The translations under genes were made by a program, and so were the position numbers. Below the pieces are notes generated by a model that was not told the DNA's origin, did no database searches, and saw only the letters and a program-made list of their open reading frames with translations. Shown one piece after another: positions 11,301 through 21,000 of a DNA stretch of 64,000 bases. The stretch is from Thereva unica (lineage: Eukaryota > Arthropoda > Insecta > Diptera > Therevidae). Location of the stretch: contig OX465283.1 in the NCBI GenBank assembly GCA_949987705.1, positions 2,212,207 to 2,276,206 of the forward strand, read 5' to 3'. Positions within the stretch are counted from its first letter, which is position 1. Each line of letters begins with the position of its first letter.

Positions 11301-12926
11301 GATAATTTTAGTAAGTTACCACGTAAGACGCCCATATCACTTGGCGAGAAGCCGCATAGTTCATTTGTTGTATTTAATTCATTGGCACAGGAGCGTGTTG
11401 AGGTAATTGCAATTAGAACTGTTTATCCAAATATATCGATTATCGACGATAATGATAATAAATTACCAATGCAGATAAATCCAGTTTGGAATATAACGGA
11501 TACATATGACACTAGCAATAATAATAACAATAATAATAATAATAATGCATTTACAGATAGAATAAGAATCTCGATAAAGCAATATGAAATATTATTTGTA
11601 GCTAAACTACCACCGTTGTCGTTATTAACATTTAAAATCATACAGAATAATAATTATAAGGAACGCATGGCGACTATTTATTGCAATGAGTGCAAGGATA
11701 AGGATAATAATGAGTTTGAGATAAAAAACAAACAACCCGGAGATATTCAGCTAGAAAATTATAAAATGCGATTGTTATTCGATGAGAAGTCTGGTTTCTT
11801 GAAAACAGTAACGAGAAAGAATGTTGGTAGACCATTTCAATGTGGCATCAAGTTTGCTGCATATAAAAGTGCACAATTTCATTCCGGTGCGTATTTATTT
11901 AAAACTGATCCCGAACAGCGTGAGGCTGAAAAGGATGTACTAGAGCAATATGAAGATGGTCGAATCATAATAACATCTGGTCCATTATTTAGTGATGTAA
12001 CTGTTATTTATGGAGCATTTTTAGCACATACTGTAAGAATATTTAATACACACACATATCTAGATAAGGCAATGTACATTGAAAATGATATTGATTTCGA
12101 GCCACCGCCGAAAAATCGTGAAACTGAGTTGTTTATGCGATTTTTAACTGAAATCGAAAACGGCGAAAATCCAGAATTTTATTCTGATCAAAATGGGTTT
12201 CAGTATCATAAACGTATTAAAGTACCATCAATTGGTATCGAAGGTAATTACTTTCCAATAACATCATCAGCGTTTATACAAGATAATAACTTGCGATTAA
12301 CATTGCTGACAAATCATGCACAAGGTGCAGCCAGCCTTGAGCCTGGTCAGCTGGAAGTTATGTTGGATAGACGTACGCTGTACGATGATTATCGTGGCAT
12401 GGGTGAAGGTATTGTTGATAGCAGATTAACACGACATAAATTCTGGGTATTATTAGAGCATATACCGCAACCAACGGCAAATTCTTATCAAGTTCCTACA
12501 ATATTATCAAATCATTTAGCCAACAACTTGCGTTATCCACCCAATATATATTTTATAGAAAATCTAGAAGATAAAGCACCAGAGAATTTAAAAACATCGG
12601 TTCGATTATTAAAGAATAAATTTCCATGTGATGTTCATCTACTTAATATTAGAACATTAACCGATGAGCAATTGCCCCTATTTCCGTCTAGATCTGCGCT
12701 ATTGATCCTGCATCGTCAGGGATTCGAGTGTAACATCGAGGAGGACACGTCCTTATGCAATGAAACAAATGGATTTTCGAACATAATATTCGATCAAGCA
12801 GCTGTTGAGAGTATTGAAAGTACATCACTAACTGGTCTACAAAAGCAAAACAGTTTAAATACTCTTGTAAATTTAAAGCTAGAACCCATGGAGATAAGAA
12901 CATTTAATTTAACTTTTACAATATAG
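5183..12926 (+). CDS. alpha-Man-IIb: Golgi alpha-mannosidase II (GH38), complete six-exon gene
   Basis: Coding exons are 5183-5319, 5383-5575, 5630-5722, 5787-5981, 6039-6150 and 10237-12926. All phases agree and give about 1139 residues, close to the usual 1,100-1,150. Known for the family: it trims mannose residues from N-glycans in the medial Golgi, using zinc. Seen here: a short basic cytosolic tail, one membrane segment at residues ~13-31 (type II anchor), a stem with an NIT glycosylation site, then the GH38 domain. PHSHNDPGW at 146-154 supplies zinc ligands H149 and D151. WSIDPFGH holds nucleophile D263, GDFFVYSD holds acid/base D467, and HHDAITGT at 543-550 holds the last zinc histidine. 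The C-terminal beta domains follow to residue 1139. The [13 protein letters not shown] stretch resembles the IIb subtype from memory of the family; the symbol is less sure than the family. A weak initiator (ATCAGTT, ~4919) lies 260 bases upstream. Confidence 0.93.
5383..5575 (+). CDS. alpha-Man-IIb: alpha-mannosidase II exon 2 (stem)
   Basis: Stem region, 64 codons after the shared Arg, ending phase 0 at CAG|GTAAAG. Two acceptors nine bases apart (exon from 5383 or 5392) both keep the frame, so the protein may differ by three residues. Confidence 0.85.
5630..5722 (+). CDS. alpha-Man-IIb: alpha-mannosidase II exon 3
   Basis: 31 codons ([18 protein letters not shown]...), acceptor TTTTACAG. 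To join the next exon as ..[14 protein letters not shown] the donor must be GC (AAG|GCATGC). The nearest in-frame GT, at 5735, would add four residues (ACQI) and has a poor donor context. Confidence 0.8.
5787..5981 (+). CDS. alpha-Man-IIb: alpha-mannosidase II exon 4 (first zinc ligands)
   Basis: 65 codons from acceptor TTATAG to donor AGG|GTATTC. It contains PHSHNDPGW with the zinc-binding His and Asp, and the conserved FIWSEISF segment of GH38. Confidence 0.92.
6039..6150 (+). CDS. alpha-Man-IIb: alpha-mannosidase II exon 5
   Basis: 37 codons plus one base, from acceptor TTAATAG to donor GAAG|GTATTT. It encodes the conserved [14 protein letters not shown] segment that lines the GH38 active site. 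Confidence 0.92.
6480..6650 (+). repeat. Two-unit tandem repeat (~120 bp spacing)
   Basis: AAACCCCCAGATACCGCTTT plus TCATTGGCATCGGAATACAA recurs about 120 bases later as AAACCCCCCAGATTTAGATT plus TCATTGGAATCGGAACACAA. Confidence 0.6.
6757..7420. mobile_element. DNA element with imperfect inverted repeats
   Basis: Starts CCCAGTAGGA and ends TCCTACTGGG. Subterminal GAAGTACTGAAATCAGCACT and GGTAAGGGGTAGGCCTTA recur inverted at 7330-7400. Rich in GTACTTAC/GTAAGG palindromes. No ORF. In mannosidase intron 5. Part of the 7075-7140 interior resembles a dispersed repeat at 28080 and 44805. Confidence 0.6.
7421..9165. other. Mannosidase intron 5, mostly unclassified repeat-like DNA
   Basis: Apart from the LINE tail at 8580-8640, no element can be named. 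Some frames (around 7530-7700 minus and 8100-8300) hint at old LINE sequence but fall below a callable level. Confidence 0.4.
8580..8640 (+). repeat. 3' tail fragment of the (GGAT)n LINE
   Basis: GAGGAGGCCAAGAATCGATT and GGGCTGTAGCGCTATTGGAT match the reverse complement of the LINE 3' end at 52630-52680. Confidence 0.75.
9166..9518. mobile_element. MITE with 17-bp perfect terminal inverted repeats
   Basis: Left end TGCGCCAAAACAATTGG, right end CCAATTGTTTTGGCGCA. The 353-bp body matches 49690-49987. Non-coding; lies in intron 5 of the mannosidase gene. Confidence 0.75.
9519..10236. other. 3' part of mannosidase intron 5
   Basis: No repeat pairs or coding motifs seen. Ends with the acceptor TTTGCTTATAG used by exon 6. 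Confidence 0.6.
10237..12926 (+). CDS. alpha-Man-IIb: alpha-mannosidase II exon 6 (most of catalytic and C-terminal domains)
   Basis: Begins after TTGCTTATAG at 10236 and completes a Gly codon with the last base of exon 5. The ATG at 10212 is intronic and is not the start. The exon carries the nucleophile, the acid/base and the last zinc ligand, then an Asn10 run (11517-11546) in a linker of the C-terminal half. Stop TAG at 12924-12926. A possible poly(A) signal ATTAAA lies at 13004-13009. Confidence 0.95.
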
Positions 12927-13416
12927 AAAGCAGATAGAAAGTGTGCAAGGGTAAATATTTTTTTTTAAAAAAACCAGTTGTTTTTCGTCGTCCTTTTTAT
13001 ATTATTAAATAATTTAATCTGTTTTAAAAAATCGGAGAGTGTACAGCTAGGGTGATCCTTATTATAAAGGGTGAAAAAAATCGGCTTTCCTTTTTAAGCA
13101 TCCTCCAGTTTCGTTCCTTTTGATAAGAAAGTATAATGGCCAAAATTTGAAAGCAGTCCGATAATATTAACACGTGCCGCATGGGGCCACGAAGTTTGAA
13201 AACATAATATATTGAGGTTTTCCTTTTCAAATATTTTTATAAAGTAGTACAAGTCAACAAATTAATTGTAAATAATGAGTACTACATCAAATATAATTAT
13301 ATTTCATTAAGATACCTCCTTAAAGTACGTCATTAATTATATTACATAGCCCCAAAGTTATAGGCCAACGAGAGTTTTTCTGTTAATAGTGCAGTTTTTA
13401 TAATATAAATTGCAAT

Positions 13417-13604
13417 GGAAGTGTCTTATCGGACGCAGAGTCGACGACAGAGTTGACGAGAGTCGACGTCAGAGTTGACAAGAGTCGACGACAGAGTTGA
13501 CGAGAGTCGACCGAGTTGATAAAAGAGTCAGAGAGAGAGAGTTGGCTGACTCTTCCGTCAACTCGGTCGACTCTCGTCAACTCTGCGTCCGATAAGACAC
13601 TTCC
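13417..13604. mobile_element. MITE with long TIRs and internal GTCGAC minisatellite
   Basis: GGAAGTGTCTTATCGGACGC at the left and GCGTCCGATAAGACACTTCC at the right are perfect complements, and the match extends inward into an AGAGTTGACGAGAGTCGAC repeat present about four times. Flanked by AAT on both sides. 188 bp, close to the 3' end of the mannosidase gene. Confidence 0.85.
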
Positions 13605-13739
13605 AATTTTAATTATAAGGTTTATTTAGACTTTGTCGACTTTGGCCCAGGATACTTTCGGCGATAATCTTGTACTTTCAAATTTTAAAAAAATCTCTAG
13701 TATTAACGTTAAAAATACGTAATTTCGTAAAAATACGTA

Positions 13740-14545
13740 ACGTTAAAAATACGTAATTTCGACGAGTCGCGCGTTTGGTTAGCAGTTGGAGGCTAAAAAA
13801 TCAAGTAAATTTTTTTGTGTAGGATTTACCCATATCTTAAGGCCCCAATTTACACACAGTTGGCCGGCAGGCCGTGACCTGAAAGTTTTCACATTGAGGC
13901 CAAGTATTACTATACACTGACCGGCCGCCAACTGTATGGCCTGAAGTTCAAGAATGCCTACAGTTCAAGAAAGCTGACAAAAATCGCATTTATCGTCAGT
14001 TTGGGCCTGAAGATCCGAACTTCTTTTCACTCTCGAGCCGTGAATTGACGGCAAGAATTCACGCCGTATCCACTCGTAACGGAAAGCAAGGCGCGAGCTA
14101 AGCGTTAAAACTATCCACACTCGCGTTCGCGCTGTTTGCGAGTGTTCACGGCGTGAGACTGGAGCCGCCTTGAAGCTTTCGTTGAAGCTATGAACATTTT
14201 TGAATTAATAACCTGCTATGCAAAGCAGTCGTTTTCACCTGTGTTTGTAGGGAATGGCCGGGTTCATGTTTGCAGTTCTGACTGCGCAGTCTAAGTTTTT
14301 GCAGTTTTAAATTTAATGCTGCCTTAATAGACTTTGAAAATTTAACTGCGATGTTCATGAACGCTTTGCTGCTTCTTAGATCTAAGTCAGTTCTGCGAAC
14401 ATGAACCCCAATCATGATTTCATCTGCATGCTACGGCCTGTCAGGCGGATGCCTGAAGTATCATCCCTCAGTTAGACTAAGTCAAGCTTAGTCGTGCCGG
14501 TCGCCGTGGTCTGACAGGTCACTGCCTATCGGCGGCCTGTAAGTG
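13740..14545 (+). repeat. Dispersed repeat family R1x, copy 1
   Basis: Shares GAGTCGCGCGTTTGG, TTTGTGTAGGATTTACCCAT, ATCTTAAGGCCCCAATTTAC, GGCAGGCCGTGACCTG and CCGGCCGCCAACTG with copies at 45.1, 54.9 and 63.4 kb. Its 3' part (GTGAGACTGGAGCCGCCTTG, CTACGGCCTGTCAGGCGGAT) matches 45445-45750. No coding capacity; class unknown. Confidence 0.75.
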
Positions 14546-16059
14546 AATGGGGATCTTTAGTGGAGAAACATGTTTTACTTAACTTAACCCAGTGTTCTTG
14601 ACATTTTACACTGTGTCCTTAAAAAAATAATTACGTGATATTAGGTAAGGAATGCAGCACCTCAACGCGCTGCTTTTTACTAAGAGGCGCGTCCGCTCTT
14701 GGGTTAACCTCCATGCAACACGTGTTAATCTTAACCGATCGATTTCAAATTTGGACCATTTTCGTTTTTTATATAAAAGAACAGAACTAAGGGATGCGCA
14801 GTCAAAAACTACTATAGGTTGGAAAATAAGGACCACCCTAGTGTACACACGTAGAGAGCAGCTCACATTCCATTGTTTTTGTTTTTTTTTAATTTGTTTT
14901 TAAAAAATATGAGATTTTCCTCTCAAATTGTCAAAATAAGAGAGAGTAATAAACTTTTGTTTATTACAAATGTTTTTAAAATAAAAAAAATGATGCACCC
15001 AGATATTATATATTATAGTGGTACCTTTAACTTTATTTTTTTGTATTTAAATGAAATATTATTGTTTATTTTTTAGCTATTTATATTATATTTTTTTGTG
15101 GACTGAATTTATAGTTGTTAATGATTCAAATTTAGGAAATTTCTTGCCTAAAACAAATTAGCAAATTTTAAAAATATTAAAAAAAATTAGTGATAAGAAA
15201 ATAATAAGTTATAAAAAAAAAAAATTTAAAAAGTATTTTGTAAAGAACAAAGTAAGAGATCAAATGATAAGTTAGAACAAAAATATGAACAAGAAAAAAC
15301 CAAAAAAAAAAACAAACAAAATAATAGAAAACTTTTTTTTTATTAAGCTCTTTTTTTGGAAATTTCATAAAATCTGTATTTTCTCTCTCGAATGAAGTAA
15401 TAAAAAAATTTCCTAAGATTATGTGAGATTAATGTTGACATTATGTTGATGTTTTGTAATATATAATTTTTGTTCTTAGAAAAACACAAAACAAACGAAA
15501 AAAAAAACTATATAAAAAATCTTATTACTGGGTAAGTGCTGTGAAAAACAAAAAACAAAAAATTAATAATAATAAATTGTTGTGTTATTATTTCTATACA
15601 TGTATAGCTTTTTTCAAAACTATTTTTCGTTTTTATTTTATGCACTAATACTACTAAAACTACTAAAACTAACGCTCTTTCTTTTTCCCTACACAGAAAC
15701 TGATTTTTGCCTATTTTGTCGCTTTTGTTTTCGTTTCATTTTTCATCTTATGGGTGTTTCTTTTAATACAATACAATACAAAATACAATAAAATAAATGG
15801 TGGAGGACACAATTTGGAATATATTTAATTAAAATGTGGTAAGTATGTTTTTAATTATTTTTGATTGAGATCGATACTATGTAGACCTGTGTTTAATTAT
15901 GACTAGCAAAAACTCGCGTGAGTTGTAATACCTTTCAATAAAAAAGAATTATGTGTATAAATAGGTGTATGGAAAAGATATAATGAAAAATGAAGAAATG
16001 TGCAAAAATCGATTTTGGATACTTAAAAAAATTATTTTCCAATTTTAATCTATTATATA
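14546..16059. other. AT-rich spacer
   Basis: Very AT-rich (A- and T-runs at 14885-15360). Open frames here consist of Phe/Lys/Asn runs and are not credible genes. Confidence 0.6.
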
Positions 16060-16400
16060 TCTTCCGCCATTTTTTGGTGACCGCCATATTTGATTTAAAT
16101 TGACGTCACACAGCATACTGTACTCTATACTCGTCATACACTTTCATTTGTTACTCATACCGAGGACGTTGTAAAAAAAAGGTAAATCACCATTTTGTAT
16201 TGGCGGCCATTTTGAATTTGGAATGACGCGACACAGATAATAGGATGCTACTTTTCATACCCTTTCATTTGATACCCAGTCCGAGTGGCTTGTAAAGAGA
16301 AAGGTAATCCGTCATTTTTTGTTGGCCGCCATTTTGAATTTGGAATGTCGCCACACATTTTATTTGTCATATCCTTTAATTTGATACCCATGTCGGGGAT
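16060..16400 (+). repeat. Diverged tandem repeat, ~125-130 bp, about 2.7 units
   Basis: GGCCGCCATTTTGAATTTGG, GACGCGACACA, CATACCCTTTCATTTGATAC and TTGTAAAGAGAAAGGTAA recur in order three times with divergence. Confidence 0.75.
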
Positions 16401-16414
16401 AGGAACGGTGATAG

Positions 16415-16620
16415 GTGAGCAGCAGGAGGATCGAATCCATTCAAAAGAGATTTCTTCTTTTTGCCCTGAGACATCTACACAACCCCCATGACTACCAAAC
16501 CCTGCCGCACTACTTGGACAGGCTCAAAGTGCTTGATCTCATGCCGTCATCTAGCAGGAGAAAACTGCTCATATCTTGCGTTGCCTTTGACGGTCTAAGT
16601 GGAAAGCTTAAAAAGCAGTT
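16415..16620 (+). pseudogene. LINE reverse transcriptase C-terminal fragment
   Basis: RIESIQKRFLLFALRHLHNP and LDRLKVLDLMPSSSRRKLLI match the RVQ..QKRFL..AL...P.Y..R...L.L..L..RR pattern found at the end of many insect LINE polymerases. Only this segment is recognisable. Confidence 0.5.
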
Positions 16621-18289
16621 TCTGTCAAATTTTTGGTTGAGATGTGGAGATTGATGAGTGTTGAAGAGACAGAGTCAGCGAAATTGGAAAAGACATTAGC
16701 TTGAGGAGTTTCTAAGTAGATATAAGGGGCTAGGAAAAATTGTAGAAGGCGATCGCAAGGAGCAAATCCGAGAACTTGAAGATGTTGTATAGGAAAGCAA
16801 TCTTGGACCAGTTGGGTCGACCGTATGAGATAGCATGTCGATGTTCAAGAACAATGGCTTCCCGCCGATCCAGAATATTTTGCACTTTCTAATTCCATTT
16901 ATCCACTATGTAAGTTCGTCCTCGAAGAAGTATCATCAGCAAATGATGGAAGAAATATAAAAGCTGCTAAATTAGTCGTCAGCAAGGCCTCGTTCGTTCG
17001 AAGCCTAGGTCGTTGTCTGCATATCCAATAAAGTGGTTGAGCTAACAGCCACAACAGTTGCAAATGCGTTTGTCGGAGTTTTCTCCGAGCAACGAATCAG
17101 CGCAAACTTGTAGTCTTCTCAGGGACGAAAAATCCTTATGGGACTGAGCGTACTACAGTCCTATATGTCTCCTTAGTGGCATGAGCAAGCTTTTCGAGCT
17201 TGTGATCTGCAATAGGAAGGAAGTATGCCTACAGGCCAAAGGCAATATAGACGGTCGCCAGTTGTACATATAGGATAAGGTGGATGATCGTAATAGATAT
17301 ACTGGCGAATCAAAGCATGCGCAACCCAGAGTGGAGCGGGGGAGACCAGAACCGTACGACGACAGATGGACTGGCGGTTCATGGCATAAGTTTGTGAAAT
17401 AGCAAAAAGAGATGGAATGAGCCGAGAGGACGCATAGACTCATTACAAAACAAGTGGAAAAGTGAATCAAGAGGGACGTACACCCTTAAGTAGTTTCTGA
17501 GTGGATATAGGGAAGAATTTCTATCGTTTTAGGCATAGCGATTCGCCGTTCATCCGGAATGCGAAAATGAAAAAAAGGACTTGGGCTATGTCCGAGAACT
17601 CAGATTTGCCCAGCATGGAGCAAAAGCGATCGATGGAGCTGGTTACGCTGTACTACGCAGAGTTAAAAAATTTGCAAAAGATGCTAGTCAAGGGTGACTC
17701 CTGAGCTTAGAACTGCCACTTAAAAAAAACAAAAAACTTGAATGTAGAGAGGGCGATGGAAATTGTGCCCAGTCCAACGTCCTCTGTCACCCTCTTCTCC
17801 ATAAACCAACTTGCCAGCCGACTCTTGTCGTGTCGTGTGTACGCTCGTGTGGAGTCAGACAATGTACCTGAACGACCAAAATATTGATATATAGTAAAAA
17901 AGCTGACGCCCGAAAATCGTTGTAAAACTCTTGGTTTGAGAGTTGGTTGAAGAGGTGAGTATATCTATTAAGTACGTTCATAACAATAAGACTGATGTTT
18001 TAGGTATGAGATTTGTCGCCCACGATGGATTCTGAAACAGCTTCGAAAACAGTTTGCTGAATATATGTTTTGCCGAGCTTCTACGGACTCGACGTTCATG
18101 AAACGCATGTCAACATTGCGTTTATATCCAAGACGGGACTCTTTGATTAGACCCTGTGTCTGATAAGAAGTTTTAAAATTTGCTCTGAAGAAAATTAAAT
18201 ATAAGCTATATAAAGAAAAATCAAAATCATAAGCTAATAAGAATATAAGCTATAAAGACTTGTATGTTGAACGGATGGCCCCAAGGCAT
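16621..18289. other. Unclassified, probably decayed mobile DNA
   Basis: No convincing coding motif. The stretch at 17690-17740 (GTGACTCCTGAGCTTAGA, then an A-run) resembles the tail of the SINE-like family seen at 53.9 kb. Confidence 0.4.
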
Positions 18290-18500
18290 ATGTGAGAATC
18301 TGAGGTGCGATTTGGTAAAGGAATTATTCGGGGTATCTTAGCTCCAATCTTTCAAGAAAAGGTCATGCTGATATGCTGCCATGTACTTAAGGAAACTGAT
18401 CTCATGCTAAAAAATGGATTTTGTATCTTTTCTGACAGTCAAACGGTAATCAAGACCAAGTTTAAATCAGCCTAGAATGTGGATTTAATGAGCTAGATAT
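18290..18500 (+). pseudogene. LINE RNase H fragment
   Basis: HVLKETDLMLKNGFCIFSDS followed by QTVIKT resembles the RNase H segment with the SDSQ catalytic Asp seen also at 39600. Flanked by stops. Confidence 0.45.
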
Positions 18501-20099
18501 TCTCAATGAAGCACAACGATTATCAACAGTTCGTAAAAACTATTTTAAACTTTACGATCTAGGTTTGAAGAAACCATATCAAACATAGAATCCATCGACA
18601 AATCTTTAAGCAACAGCAGAACCTGTTCAAGCAGAAGATAAAGTGGCTGCAGTACAATAAGTCCAAGTGGATACAAGAAGGAGAGAGCATACAAGAAGAA
18701 GATGAATCCAACAGCTGGCTCAAGTAAGTTCAAATTTTATTCAATTTTCAGTTTGGTGTGAAGTTAGCAATTATTTTGACACTCTTGATTTTTGACTCGC
18801 TATCGTCTATGCACAAAACCTACGTTGATTATAGAAATGCGAAAATCTTTAAATATAATCGCAAAAAAACTTTTAAAATTAACGCCGCAACACTTTACCG
18901 TGTTTACTCTTGAAAATTGTTTACAGGTATGCTCAATGTGCACTCAAGCACGCACAATTTTTTCAACGAAAGCATTTCTCGACTGTGGCAGTCGACAGGT
19001 GATTTCCATCAAAACGAATCCAATGCGGTCATTGGTACCGAATGCAATTTGAAATTAGCTCCAGCTCTATTCACCCGCAGCCGAGAAGTTTGTGATTTGT
19101 GAATTGCTGTGTCCCAGTTAGGTTGAGATGTGGTCATAAATTTCAATTTCAAGTTTGTGCGAAATTAAGTAGTTCACTTACCTGGCCGCGCCGCACAGCG
19201 CTCGATGATTCAGCGACGGGAGAAATTTCGCAGACATTAAAGTTGATTGACTGCTGGATTAGTCGGGAAGTGGCCAAGTGTTTTTGTATATTAAATCATT
19301 TAGTTTAATGTGGATAAATGAAATGATAAAGTGATTTGTTAATCGGGAATGTTAGTTGCAGAAAGTTCTAGTTACTTTGGTTTAATCGCTCGACAGGATG
19401 AATAGAGTAAACAATGGAAAATGTACGGTAAGAAAAGACTTAAGTTGGTCTTATTTAATTGTGTAGGAAAAAAGTGTTCATAAAATCAGTGCTAAATATT
19501 TAAAAAATCTTATTCTGTGAGATTGTTCTTAGCCACCTTTATTTTGTAACCGATTTTGAGGTATTACCTTGCCTGCTGGTTCTTTCTTGAAAATTCATGA
19601 AGTGCTCGATCGGGTTCAGCTCTGACTATATATCTTAGCCATCGCAAATTATACATTTTGATCAATGAAACTGCTGCATTACTCAATAGGCAGTCACGTT
19701 AAGTCGCTATCATCGAACAAATTGTTCCGATTTGTATGAGTTCGGTAAAGATTGGGTCAGAAGTGCTAATTCTTAGGGCAATGTTCAATGCTCACCGATG
19801 CCCAGATCTACAGGACTTACTCTTCGCTTACATAAGACGCGTTCGCTCAACGCATCGTTGCGTTGAGTAGTTATGTTGAGTTTTAACCTTGACACACTAC
19901 ACCTTCAATCCTTTATTGACCGCTTATATCATTATGAGTTTTGAGACTTTAAATATTTTTGAAAAAGTGGAGGGATGTAGGGTTGTAAACACATGACATT
20001 TGTATGTTTTTCTTCCGTTACTGGTCTAGCACTGATGGTGTATATGGAAGTACCTAATTTTTAGGTAAAAGATCCAAAAAGTAGAATTCAGGATCATCT
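18501..20099. other. Spacer containing a possible promoter/5' UTR near 19000-19430
   Basis: Mostly featureless. The GC-rich GCCGCGCCGCACAGCGCTCG stretch at ~19181 and the short ATG frame with a donor at 19398-19427 are the only gene-like signals. Confidence 0.35.
19398..19427 (+). CDS. Candidate first coding exon of the MDM1-like gene
   Basis: ATG at 19398 followed by ten codons (MNRVNNGKCT) and a good donor ACG|GTAAGA in phase 0, which matches the phase-0 acceptor at 33349/33352. The upstream 300 bases are locally GC-rich and look like a 5' UTR. The link would need a ~13.9 kb intron and is inference only. Confidence 0.28.
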
Positions 20100-21000
20100 G
20101 GAGAAGTTTTTACGCTAGCTAAATCGACGGTCTTTCTCGCTAAGGCAGCTGCTTTACTTAGACAATATCTGGGAGTAAAGCTAAACAAGAGACTGAACTG
20201 GAACGCTCAACTGGACTACAAAAGATGTACTGGATGTACAAAACGATCGTTAAAGTTGTGATCACTAACGCCGCTAAAGTCTGGTGGCTCAAGACTAAAC
20301 AAGTGCAGCAAACTGCAACGGCTTGCTTTTCTCTCCATTATCGGAGTTATGCTAACCTGTCCCACAGCTGCAATGGAGGAAATAATTAGATTGCAATTCT
20401 TCATATGAAAAGCCACCGCCATAAGTGCCTTGAGACTTTAGATCACATCGAACTGGGTCTATACAGACAAAGGGGCACATGGATATTTCCATTTGTCGCG
20501 TATGCAACCTTATGGTTGGTGAACTATCTACTACTATAACTATTATCCCGGTTAGTTCTGAGTGAGAGGAATTTATCCTTCGTGGGGATTCAAAAAATCT
20601 CCACACCGACGGGTCAAAGATGGAACATGGTATATGGCAGGTGTCGCAAGACTCAACTCCAATGTATAATTGGGAGTCAGTCTCAGGTCTTAGACCGTCT
20701 AAGTTTCTTATAAGACCCTTTGCCTTAAGGGGCATCGACACTTTAAACAGAGAGGCCTAACGCCCTTGGTGGGTTATCTGAATGGCCACGTAGGGATGCA
20801 GTACCACCTCCACAACCTAGGACTGTCTCAAGAAACGACGAGACTTCCATACTTTGTGAATGTCTTGCTCTGATCTGGCTTAGAAGAAGAGGAGAGCTTA
20901 TGAGCCCCGCTCGAGTCCGATCTTATTCAACTTAAGATCTTTTTGCCTTCACCCGGCGGGCTCATCGTCTGTTAGTGGGGTACGTACGCAGTAGGCCCAA
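20100..21000 (+). pseudogene. LINE relic: RT thumb, RNase H and zinc knuckle
   Basis: In broken frames: QYLGVKLNKRLNWNAQLDYK, an LQRLACFS-like stretch before TCPTAAMEEII, then HTDGSKMEHG (RNase H first Asp) near 20600, and a CxxC..H..C-like tail around 20820-20890. The order matches the 3' half of an RNase H-bearing LINE clade. The copy at 39600-40370 is related. Confidence 0.6.

Noticed and set aside
15177..15791. AT-rich ORFs (Phe/Tyr-rich, membrane-like)
   Set aside because: Composition follows from T- and A-runs; no start context or homology.
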